From Pseudogymnoascus destructans (Eukaryota; Ascomycota; Leotiomycetes; Thelebolales; Thelebolaceae), in the NCBI RefSeq assembly GCF_001641265.1, contig NW_020167538.1, forward strand, positions 496,001 to 560,000: 64,000 nucleotides of DNA. The letters are read 5' to 3'. Positions 44,655-54,936 of this stretch are shown here, one piece after another. A program made the position numbers and the translations under genes. The notes beneath the pieces are model-generated. The model was not told where the DNA came from. It did not search any database and was given only the letters and a program-made list of their open reading frames with translations. Within the stretch, counting starts at the first letter, position 1. Each line of letters starts with the position of its first letter.

Positions 44655-45470
44655 CTAATCGTCATCTAATTCCCACCAGCGCTCCCTTGCCCCCCTCTCC
44701 CTCGGTGCCATGAGCAGCCTCTCATGGGCAGCGTATCTACGATGGAGGTCGATTTCGTCATCTGAATAAAGTATCTCGTCGTAGGGAAAGTCCAGCTCTT
44801 CTTCGAGGAAGCGATATGGCATCCTGCGTCGTTCGAAGGGGTTCCTCCAATCAAGGTCGTCGTCTAAGTCATCTGCGAAGTGGACGCGTCGACGACCGCG
44901 GGGGTGGTGGTGGGGGGGACGACTATGATGGTGTCCATGAAAGTGGTGAGGGCGGTCATGGAGGATTGGCCTCTGTTGCCTCAAGTCATCTCGCATATGT
45001 TGAAGATGCGGATTGTGATGTACAATGTCCAAGTCGTGAGAGGTTAATCGCGGTCCAGCGGCGATATCTTCGTGCAACCTATCTGGTAGAGGTCTTCGTA
45101 TCCGGCCAGTTCTGGGTGGTGGAAAGTCATCATCGGAATCTAGATAAATCTCATCTCTGAGACGATTGTCAAATCGGTCGCCAAAACCTGCAACAGAACC
45201 AGGTCCCTGGCGCTGGACAAGGTCGGCATGCTCTGGATAGAGCCGTGGATTCAGTTGATCGAGGTCGTCGTAACATGGATCTGTAGCTTGGTACCGTGGG
45301 CCAATAGTTCGCCTTGGGAGGATGGGTAGGCGCTCGACCGGCTCTTGAACAATAAGCGGATCGTAGAATGGGGTGCGGCCAAGCCTAGATATTCCCATCT
45401 TCCACCCCGGAGGCAGAATCTCCGCACGTAAATGTCTATCTCGCCACCCCTGGCTTCTGTTGGCCATCAT
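44655..45470 (-). CDS. Low-complexity Asp/Arg/His-rich protein, unknown function
   Basis: Minus strand, single exon, 271 residues from ATG 45470. The N-terminal third is WKMGISRLGRTPFYDPL-like with prolines. The middle is rich in His and Arg (HDRPHHFHGHHHSRPPHHHP). The C-terminus is acidic/basic (DDLDDDLDWRNPFERRRMP, FPYDEILYSDDEIDLHRRY, ending WWELDDD). There are no membrane segments. The frame has no stop over 816 bases and a sensible start; no competing frame of the same length. I do not recognise a family, and a splice variant at the 5' end is possible. Confidence 0.6.
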   Translation of the reverse strand: MMANRSQGWRDRHLRAEILPPGWKMGISRLGRTPFYDPLIVQEPVERLPILPRRTIGPRYQATDPCYDDLDQLNPRLYPEHADLVQRQGPGSVAGFGDRFDNRLRDEIYLDSDDDFPPPRTGRIRRPLPDRLHEDIAAGPRLTSHDLDIVHHNPHLQHMRDDLRQQRPILHDRPHHFHGHHHSRPPHHHPRGRRRVHFADDLDDDLDWRNPFERRRMPYRFLEEELDFPYDEILYSDDEIDLHRRYAAHERLLMAPRERGARERWWELDDD

Positions 45471-45559
45471 GTCGTATACGATTCTACCACCAGGGTCTAT
45501 TTCAGATTAGTAGGTAGAGTCTGATTCAGGAGTGGGTACGGTACAGTCTAAATATCGTC

Positions 45560-46019
45560 TATAGTCGACCATTTTTCGGATATGCAGCTGCTAAGTTAGT
45601 ACCACCGCACAGCATATGCAACACAGGTGTGGTCCAATAAATGAGGCGTTCGAGAAAGAGCTCAGGGCGTCGAGAGTAAATGTCGAATCCTAACAGCCTC
45701 AATATTGCCAGTGGGAAAGTTAGGATGAAATGGAAACCCTTCGCAGTCGCGCCTGTTGGGATTTGGGAAGAGAAAGCAGAGCGTTTGCCTGGGGGAAATA
45801 AATCAAAATAATATAGAAACCGATCAGTATCGGAGCAATCACAAGCAGCTGATCTTTGCTCTGTCTCACCGAATATACACAGCCAAACAATAGTGCGCTT
45901 TCGGTCCATGCGGCATCGTGGCAGTAAGCCGACATGATGCCCGGAGGAGCAAACCCAATACATGAAAATGAAATATGCCTTTGTGCCACTCTAGTCGCAG
46001 CTGCCAAGGCCGCGGCCAC
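45560..46019 (-). pseudogene. Putative membrane-protein remnant, frame-shifted
   Basis: Minus strand. One frame (46019-45720) ends in a hydrophobic helix (LVIAPILIGFYIILIYF) and a second (to 45559) has another (HFILTFPLAILRLLGFDIYS) and WTTPVLHMLCGGTNLAAAYP. The two join near 45740 with a one-base shift, giving a plausible three-helix protein. There is no ATG with context at the start. Weak evidence; listed because both parts look membrane-like and adjacent. Confidence 0.3.
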
Positions 46020-46810
46020 CTGTCAATGTGATGAGGAAATGAAAGAATCTGCTACCAGAGAAATGGCAACATGAAGGACAGTAGTATCAAGCGCATGCGC
46101 CGACAGAAAAAACGGAGATTTCAAGAGAAGTCGGCCAATTTTGGGGTTAAATTGGACGGGATCAGCCTGTACGAAGGCGAGCGGAGAGGGAACACAATGG
46201 GACGTAGTATATGGCGACCTACATGTGTCGCCAACTCACCGCGTCTGTGAATCAACACGTTTTCCGTCCCATACGAACGGATCCGTATCGCAGATATATA
46301 AGATATAAAATGTATGTGCTATATGCGTATATGCGTATGTATGAGTAGTTATGGTTATTGTAACTGTATGATGTAACTCTGTTGATCTACAGTCACAAAA
46401 GTATTCGCCTCCTCCCTCTCTTTATGCATATGACATTTCGCCAAAAACGGACTGGCGTTGACTCGTCTCCCGACGCCGCGTTCCTGAGCACCAACTACCA
46501 ACCTCCGGATGCGCCAGATCGCGCTAAGCCCATTTAGCGCTTCTTTTCCACCACCAATACACACTTTCTTCGCCTTCATTTTGAACATCAGCATATACTT
46601 GGAGCACAGCAGCACAGCATTGAAATCAACAACTTAATCGATCCCCAACAACAGTTCCTCCCCGTCTTCAGAGACCCCCAAACTCAACCTTCCTACTACG
46701 AAAGGCCTCCTCGTTTTTGTGTTTTTTCACAGCGCATATCCTACACTTTTCGATCCTAAAGACGATACCGTCACCACCTTTGGTACTTAAGCAATAGCAA
46801 ACAACCAGCA
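46020..46810. promoter_or_regulatory. Promoter region of the GYF gene
   Basis: About 790 bases. The last 150 bases are pyrimidine-rich. ATATGCGTATATGCGTATGTATG (a short CGTATATG tandem) lies near 46321-46343. Confidence 0.4.
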
Positions 46811-49800
46811 ATGCCTTCACATTTGCCATCGAGCTTCGCATCTGCTGCGGCAGGCCAATCATCCCGCGACACACGACCAAGTGGCAGGAACGAACCGCGA
46901 GGAGGCGGCGACTGGTACGTTATACGCGATCTTGCCCCTCGCACCAGCGACCTCGATGGATGCGGGAGATTGTTATTAGCATTTGGAGCCCAATCATTGC
47001 ACTACTCTATTAGCTATAGATCACATGTGATACTGGCAGTGCTCATTAATACACTCCCCATCCAGGCGCCGCCGTGGTGAGGACCCTTGCAGGGTGTACT
47101 GACTTTGTATTAGGGCCAGGAAGGAAGCTCGATCCTTAAACGGCACTTTGACGCTCCGTCGATCCTCTACGAACCCTAACGCTGTCCCCGGACAAACTGT
47201 GCCGCAAGTTGAGCAATCAACCACATCATCAGCGTCGGATTCATTCTTCACTCAATATACCAACAACCCAGGAAGCGAAGCGCCAGTTGACACGCGATAT
47301 TCGAAAGACGCGATTCTTGATATCTACAAAGCGCACCAGTCTTCGGTTAGTTCTAACGACGACGTCGCGAGATTATTTGTGAATAACTGGAATCCCGAAC
47401 AGCAGAATAGCTCGGGTGCAAGAGGTTGGGGGAAATCGAACGATACTAGGGACCATAATCACGGACCCGAAATCTGTTGGGATCAAAGTGGCGAGGTGCA
47501 ACCTATTGGCCTTCAAGATATGTCAGACGTGGAAAGATCTGTAAGTACCGGCGATGGATGTGTGTAGACCTCCATCTGACGATTTTCTAGATTTTCACCA
47601 ACGAAGTCAACTCGCCACTTAAGCCACTATCGCAGAATACCAAGGAGCAAGGGACACCTGGGGGAGCCACGAACGGACGAAAAACATCCGTCTCTCACGG
47701 TCAGGGAGGAGCAGCTGGGCCTTACGGAGTTACACCCCCTACGCCTGGTCGACCCGGAACTCGACGCAGGGAGACCGGCGAATCTGTTGGTTACAGCTCG
47801 CTCACGTCGCCCGCAACCATGAGCAGATTTAACCGAGACGAACCATCGCCGTTTTTCAACCGGAAAGGCGGTGATAAAGATTCGTTCCTGGCAGACGATC
47901 GTGATGACGGAGTGAAGCACGGCCAGACGTCGCTTCCATTTGGTGGCGTCTCCCGAAGCAACACTGCTGGAAGCGGCCTTGGCAATGGGCCTGCTTCTCC
48001 GTGGGCGGCTCCAACTTCCGGTGCCAATATGTCTACTATGGGAAGCTTCGGGAGCTTTGCGCTTCCGTCAGGCTCGAACCCTCCAGCGACTCCTGGCGAG
48101 AAGCGCCCGGCGTTTGGGAGAGGCGAGAGTAGACTTGCCCACCTGATGCCGAAGGAAAGCTCCGAAGAGCTATCGTCGAAAGACGAGAGCCTTCGATCTG
48201 ATGCCGCTAAGTCGTGGAGGGCAAGAGCTCGTACTGATACCGATCCATTTGATGAGTCAATTAGACCGGGAAGTGCGGCTCTGGGAGGCCAGGATATCAG
48301 CCCTCCGTTAAGCCAACACCGTCGGGCCCCTGGACTTGATACTCCTAGTCGCCAGGCTTCAGGTGATCTCGGAATGTCGGACGCACCAGGGTTCCGAGAT
48401 GGGATGCACGGTCACGGAATTCAAACTCCCCATGAACGCCTTGGAGGACATCGTGGGTTGGAAAGCCCGACGGAAACCAACCCCTATGCCAGCCCTCCGG
48501 ATGAGCGTGCCCAACGCGAAGAGGACGAGACTAGTATTGGAAGCAACCCTATGCACCAAGCTCGTCCTCATGGCTTAGGTGGGGTTGGGGAACAGGCTTC
48601 CAATCCATTTGGGGGGCTTGCTAGAGGATTCCCCAACGCACCTTTCGATGGAAGTGACCGCAGCCAGAATTCCAGTGCTACAGGCAGCAAGGGATTTCCA
48701 TCTCTTGGCATTGCAGGCGCTGGTGGTTTGGGCGGCCTTGGAAGTTGGCCAACAAGCGCCAATCCTATTGGCACCCCTGACCGCGAACGATCGTTCCAAA
48801 GCGCATTTGGCAACTCCATTTTCGGGCCCATGGGCGACATGCAATCTCCAGGCTTGGGTGGTTTGGGGAATCTGGGGCCTGCATCGGGCGGTCTTTCCGG
48901 ATCGAACACGATTGGTCGCGGCAGCAAGCTTGGCTCGCTTTTCCCAGTAGCGATGCAGGCGCAGATGCACACCACTGATACTGATCACCAAGGGGAGGAT
49001 CAACGTCAAATGAGCAATTTCGGGGCCATTGGCAGAAATGCATTTGGCCCACCAAGAGAGACCGACAGTCCCTTGAGATCCGGAAGAGGGGTATTTGATG
49101 ATCTGTTCCAGGCATCTGATTTCCGTCAAGGCCAGCACCCTCCTACTGAAGGAGCTCAGCCCCAAACCGCTTCTAGTTCTCAGCCGCCCTCAAATTCGCA
49201 GACTCCGGGTCAAGCTTATCAGCAAGGTCAGACCTCTGCAGAGCAGACTCCGACACCTGGGAACCTTCCACAGACCCAGCAGCGCACTATGGTTATGCCT
49301 GATCGCATGCGCTGGGTCTACCTTGACCCTCAAGGACAGACGCAAGGCCCTTGGTCCGGGTTGGAAATGCACGACTGGTACAAGGCATCATTTTTCACGC
49401 CAGATTTGTCTGTCAAGAAACTTGAGGATGTTGAGTTTGAACCTCTTGGTCAACTAATTAGAAGAATTGGCAATTCTCGTGAGCCATTCCTGGTACCACA
49501 AATCGGTATCCCTTACGGTCCTGTTACCGCTCAGTCTGGAGCTCCATTTGTGCCCACTGCTACGACTGGTGCGCCCGGACCTCAACCCGGAGCTGTCCAG
49601 CCTCCGTTTGCCGGGGCTTTCCCAAGCTTCGGCACGACTTTGACAGCGGAGCAGCAGAACAACCTTGAGCGCCGCAAGCAAGAGGAACAATACCTCATGG
49701 CGCGCCAGAGGGAGTTCCTTGCACAGCAGCAAGTGAACATGAAGCAGATGCAGATGCCAGGAGGTATCCCATCGGCTCTGCACCACCATTCTAGCGCGCA

Positions 49801-51631
49801 TAGCTTGCAGAGCCAGCCCAGCTTTGGCAGCATTACGTCTCCGATTGGCCCCATCATGTCACAGCAACAGATTCCAACTAGCGGCTCAAGCTTCTTTGAC
49901 GCCAGCAGTCGCCCAGCCCCTACTACTGGTAGCTCAAACCTACCACCGGACTTTTTTCGCGAGGATGAGGTTGCGAGACGAAGCCTACAGGACCGCCAGC
50001 AGGCTTTCGGTGCCCCAACCGGCGCCACCCAGGCACCCCGCTCTCAATTGCCTGCTATATTCTCGCAGCAATCTCAAGCACAGGCCGCCGCCTCTCAATA
50101 TCAGGCGCATTCCGAAAATGATCCCCAAGGATTCCGGGCACGCCTTCAAGAGTTTGAGCAGCTCCGAGCCCAACATGATATGGAGCAAGCCGAGCATGCG
50201 CCTGCGCCAGCTACCACTGAGCCCACCCGTCCACCCCAGAACCGTCAACAGTCCCGCACGGAAACAGTCACCGCTGAAACCGAGGTTTTGGTTGAACGTA
50301 AGGACCAGGAGGAAGTTTTGTCACTCACTGAGCAGATCCAAAAGGCTGCCTCCGCAAAGCAGACTCCTCAGCCAGAGTCGCCGTGGGCGAAGGTTTCCAG
50401 TGGCCTACCAATGCCATTCCCACCACCACCGCAGTCAACTACTCCTCTTCCTGCTCCCGCAGCTCAGCGCGGTCGATCCAACCTTCCAGAGACTCTCCAT
50501 GCGGGAACGAGGTCTAGATCTGAGACACCTGATACTGCAACTGCTCCACCATCTATCGCTCCGTGGGCTAAGGAGCCAGCTGATGCTCCAAAGGGCCCTT
50601 CGTTGAAGGAAATCCAAGAGGTTGAAGCAAAGAATGCCGCCAAACTAGAGGAATCTGCCGCTGTCGCTCGCCGTGCTCTTCTCGAGCAGGAGCTTCGTGC
50701 TCAGCCAGCCGCCGTTGCTCACGGGCTGCCAACCACCTCTACCTGGGGCAGCAGTGCCTCGCCAGTCGGCCCTGCCGTTACAGCCACTTCCACTTGGTCT
50801 AAGGCTACCACTACCAAGGTGCAGAACCAAGTGGCTGCAGCCACTGCCAGCAAGAAGACCCTTGCCGATATCCAAAGAGAGGAGGAGCTTAGAAAGCAGA
50901 AGCTTGCAGCAGCTGCCGTTCCAGCCGCGCCAGCCTTACCTTCCGGTGGAAAACGCTATGCAGAGCTTGCAAGCAAGCCCACTGCTGGACAGCCAGCAAT
51001 GAACTCTGCTTGGTCTACGGTTGGCGCTGGTGGTAAAGTCAAGATGCCTGGAGGGCCCGTCGGCGCTGCTCCATCTCCTGTGATGCGCCTTGCCAGTTCT
51101 ACTCCCGGACCTGCACTTGCCAAGGTGGCTAGACCAGCTGTCATTGAGAACCGAGCCAACACTAGCTCTGCGGCCTTGTCAAGCCAAAGTGGAGTATCCG
51201 CTGCCCAACAGGAGTTCACCAAATGGGCCAATGCGGCGCTTGCCAAGGGGCTCAACACTGATATCAATGGTAAGATCAATGCATAATACTTTTCAATATC
51301 TAATGCTAACTTTTTCACAGTTGACAATTTTGTTCAAATGCTCTGCGAGTTCCCAGGAGAGCCAGGTGTCATCGCTGATAGCGTCTACGCCAACTCCCAG
51401 CTTATGGATGGTCGCCGCTTCGCCGACGAGTTCATCCGCCGCAAGAAGCAGGCTGAGAAGGGCATTGTTGAGAGCGCCGGCGCCGGGTCGACTGGCTTCT
51501 CTACCGCAGGGTCGGGAAGTGCGTCCGCCGGTGGATGGAGCGAGGTAGCCAAGAAGGGGCCAGCCAAGGTGGAAGAACCAGTCGCATCTGGGTTCAAGGT
51601 TGTGCCCAACAAGAAGAAGGGTCGTAAGTGA
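46811..51631 (+). CDS. GYF-domain protein (Smy2-like)
   Basis: Four exons: 46811-46914, 47114-47540, 47591-51269 and 51321-51631, 1506 residues. GYF domains bind proline-rich peptides; fungal members (Smy2, Syh1) act in mRNA handling and COPII/translation control. The GYF domain lies around residues 745-815: RMRWVYLDPQGQTQGPWSG, LEMHDWYKASFFTPDLSVK, then FEPLGQLIRR. The flanks are disordered, with repeated glycine-rich stretches and a glutamine/arginine coiled coil (RRKQEEQYLMARQREFLAQQ). The C-terminal exon has an NFVQMLCEFPGEP helical motif and ends PNKKKGRK. The first intron (199 bases) is the least certain splice; alternative small exons inside it lead to early stops. Confidence 0.85.
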
Positions 51632-52079
51632 TCGTTCTGTGTGTTATTATTTGACTGTGATGCAAATGTATCAATACCATGGCCTACTGCATATCGAGTA
51701 TTAGTTAAGAAGCGTCATCACAGGGATGGAGCGGGTTGTTTCGTCTGTTAAGAGTAGCTGTATCTGTATTATGAGTAATAATGAATTATTGTACACTACA
51801 ACCATTGAGATTTACTGTCATATCCGTTCAGATGGAAGCTCAGTTGTCATGTTAAAACTGCATATACATTGCAATGAGCGAAGGCGCTTCATCAACCAAC
51901 TTGATTACTGATAATCTTCGTTCTCTCTGTCACCATGCCTGAAGATGTATGCCAGGCATATTCACATGTGATCCATGAATTACAAATATCAATTAAATTA
52001 AACCTCCGTTGGAGTTCGGTATAAAGTCGGTAGAATACGTACAGTGATGGGTGCCTCCTCCTCGCGGCCCGGTATAATA
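51632..52079. other. Intergenic region before the MITE
   Basis: About 450 AT-rich bases with no gene. TAATAATGAATTATTG near 51776 is a local hairpin-like word. Confidence 0.35.
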
Positions 52080-52268
52080 CGGAGGTTATGTTCATAAGTT
52101 TTGTGAGTGGGAGGGGCTATAAAAGCCACGTACAGGGCTGCGCGCAAATCGATGGTGTATCTCGCCTCATATTTTATATGTGATCGATACATGAGTTTAT
52201 GCTGTTGTGCACAAATTCTGGGGTCCCATGCTCGATCCACTCACAAAACTTTTTGAACATTACCTCCG
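52080..52268. mobile_element. 189-bp MITE with terminal inverted repeats and TA target sites
   Basis: The left end CGGAGGTTATGTTCATAAGT then TTTGTGAGTGG (52080-52110) pairs with the right end CCACTCACAAAACTTTTTGA then ACATTACCTCCG (52237-52268), about 29 of 31 positions. Both sides are flanked by TA (52078-52079 and 52269-52270), the Tc1/mariner target. No coding content inside. The ends share CGGAGG and GTTCA.AAGTTTTGT with the right end of the Tc1-type element at 20962. It lies about 200 bases upstream of the MDR gene start and contains a TATAAAAG box. Confidence 0.85.
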
Positions 52269-52462
52269 TAGTGTGCCCCTGTGCTGGTTTATGGTTACCG
52301 TCCTCCCAATGCCGTCATTGACGTTGCCTCGGCAGTGTAATGCGGGGCTCACTAATCCGCGAAATATAATATAATAGAGCTATTAACCCATTAAGCAAAC
52401 AGAATTATATAATTTTGATCTGAGCGAGCATATACATATATCCGAACACTATAGAACTCACA

Positions 52463-53581
52463 ATGCCTCTCGCACTCAGCATCACCAAGGCGGAGGGCAA
52501 GCCAGGTGTTGTCTACCATCCGTGAGAACCGCCCGCCGCGTCCGGTTCCCATCCAAAACTAACGCGGTTCCCCAGCCTTAAATTGGCCAATGTAGAGAAG
52601 CGGACTCCGGCCCAGGGAGAAATCCAAGTATCGATCTTGACCGCAGCCCTCAACCACCGCGACCTCTTCATCCGCCAATCGCTCTACCCCGCCATCTCAT
52701 TCACGACCCCCCTCCTCGCCGATGGTTGCGGAGTAGTCACCTCAGGCTCTTCCAAACTCAATGGAAAGCGAGTTATTCTCACTCCCGCCCATGGCTGGGA
52801 ATCTCAAGTCAGCGGCCCTGAAACTTTCATTGGGATCCTTGGAGGGACGACAATGAACGAGGTTGGCACCGCGCAGGAGGTCCTGGTTATACCCGAGACA
52901 GAGGTAGAGCTCGCACCGGAGCATCTCAATGATGCGCAGGCCGCGGCGCTGCCTCTCACTGGGTTGACTGCGTGGCGGGCGCTGGTGACGAAGTCTGGAG
53001 AGGCGCTGGAGGGAAGGAATATCCTGGTTACTGGGATTGGTGGCGGTGTGGCGCTGAATGCGCTGCAGTTTGCTGTGGCAAAGGGATGCAATGTCTGGGT
53101 TACGAGTGGAGATGAGGGCAAGATTAAGAAAGCGGTGGCGTTGGGCGCGAAGGGAGGGGTGAGCTACAAGGGCGCGGCTTGGGATAAAGAGTTATTGGCG
53201 ATGTTACCAGATGAGAGGAAATGGATTGATGCGATTATTGATGGTGCGGGAGGGGATATCATGAAGCGGAGCGTTAGGTTTGTGAAGCAGGGGGGTGTGG
53301 TTGTGTCTTATGGCATGACTTTGGGGCCGAAGATCGACTTCCCCATGTCGGCTGTGTTGAAGAACATCGACCTCAAAGGATCGACTATGGGTTCAAGGGC
53401 GGAGTTCAGGGAGATGGTTCGCTTCGTGAATGAGAAGAAGATTGTGCCGGTGGTGTCGAGGGTGGTGGATGGGTTGGATAACCTTGAGGGCGTGGAGGAG
53501 CTGTTCCAAGAGATGAAGCACGGAAAGCAGTTTGGCAAGTTGATAATCAGGATTAAGAAGGATACCGGAAGCAAGTTGTAA
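52463..53581 (+). CDS. MDR-family oxidoreductase (quinone oxidoreductase-like)
   Basis: Exons 52463-52521 and 52576-53581, 354 residues. The junction reads YHP/LKLANVEKR. The N-terminal catalytic fold has AALNHRDLFIRQ and LADGCGVVTSG. The Rossmann part has VTGIGGGVALNALQFAVAKG with the dinucleotide-binding glycines, then KKAVALGAKGGVSYK and DGAGGDIMKRS. The catalytic-zinc GHE motif of true alcohol dehydrogenases is absent, so it is best described as a zinc-free, NADPH-dependent quinone or enal reductase. The substrate is unknown. The promoter contains the MITE at 52080-52268. Confidence 0.85.
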
Positions 53582-53828
53582 GGGTAATAGTAAACATGCC
53601 AACTCAACAAAATGAAGCAATGTAATTATGATCAGTTATGGGGGCACTATGAGTTGACAACCGTTGCACCAGTGTGTTTGTTGTTTACATTTCATCATGG
53701 AAGGTCCGTCAGATGATGCTGCTCCAGAACGAGTTCGGTGGATAGTCTTAACGAAAAGAGCTGTAATAGGCAGCGGGATCACTTTGAACGAACAGGCAAT
53801 TGAAGTTTGACATAATATAATACACCTA

Positions 53829-54524
53829 TTAAAACGCGGGTATGGCGTATTCCAATGGTTCCCTCGCGCTCTCCCATGCCAGCCAATCTGATCTCGTCGT
53901 CCTAGAAGCCACGTTAGTTCATGTAGACCACGATTCTGCTTTTCATCCCCATAGAGCATAATACGTACGGTAACAACCCCATCTGATTTACTTTCCAGAT
54001 TCCCAGGCCAAACGACGCAATCTGCATTGCCACATATGCGGCCTTCACCAACATCAACTTCTGCGCTGTTCCCTCGCTCTCGAATCGTTGGAACGCCGAG
54101 TTTGTCGCCAGTAGTCCCATCAAGGGGTTCTTGAATGCCATCACAACCATCATAATCGAGAATATCTGAAGCCCATTGCCCGACATATACATCATAAAGC
54201 CGGTCATGGGAATCTGCTTCACAGGTGCCAACGCGACCTCCCATGCCTTCTTCAGCTTAAGCGTGTCTGTTTCTTCTGTCGTAGGTGGTTTGCGTGCATT
54301 GTTGCCTGCGGCAGCTTGTTGCTTCTGGTACACATTAGATTTGATTCTTGGAATGACAATTGAGCTCTGGGGTGGACAAGGCTGACTTTTGATCCGCTGG
54401 TAGGAGCCCCTGTAAATCCGGGTGGATCCGGAATAGTTGTGGTCTTTGGCTTCGAGATAGGAGGGTTATTGAGGTCGATGACCCATTGCGGAGGAGGTGG
54501 AGGCGGGGTCATGGGTTGGGACAT
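53829..54524 (-). CDS. EMC4: ER membrane protein complex subunit 4
   Basis: Minus strand, exons 54524-54387, 54324-53969 and 53901-53829, 188 residues. EMC inserts tail-anchored and multi-pass proteins into the ER membrane. The first exon has a proline run and IPDPPGFTGA. The core reads ETDTLKLKKAWEVALAPVKQ, then the helix MTGFMMYMSGNGLQIFSIMM and FKNPLMGLLATNSAF, all family hallmarks. A second helix (YVAMQIASFGLGIWKV) and the ending MGLLPTTRSDWLAWESARE complete it. Both introns are short (62 and 67 bases); the first has a CTAAT branch point and a weak GTCAGC donor but restores the frame. Length normal. Confidence 0.94.
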
Positions 54525-54936
54525 GTTGGCTGGTTGATGGCCTTTATGTGAAGCGTTCTGGACTGGACTTGTACGTATGTCGTCGGTGGGCTGCGCGCCT
54601 GTGGAGGTGCCGCTAAGCTAGGAATGAGCTCAGGCCGTACGTATCGTTCGCGCTTGCGGATTGGATTATTAGACGTAGTCAGCACCGGCCATAACGACAA
54701 CGAACAATATCCCCTATCAACACTCCTACAACACTATCTCTATATTTATTTTCGATACTCAGCTTTGAATGCGCTGATTAGAGCGATGACTTTATAATTG
54801 CGCCTCACGACCTGTACTAACAAGGCGAGCGCGCGAGTGACTTGCTGCGAGTTGCCGCCGGTTGCGCCAACGCTCCTGGTTGCTTGTGGAGGGGTAACAT
54901 ACACATTTTGGTCACTGACCAGAAAACCAAGGCAAG
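54525..54936. promoter_or_regulatory. Divergent promoter region, EMC4 / AP beta adaptin
   Basis: 412 bases between divergent start codons, so it holds both promoters. No other features seen. Confidence 0.5.
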
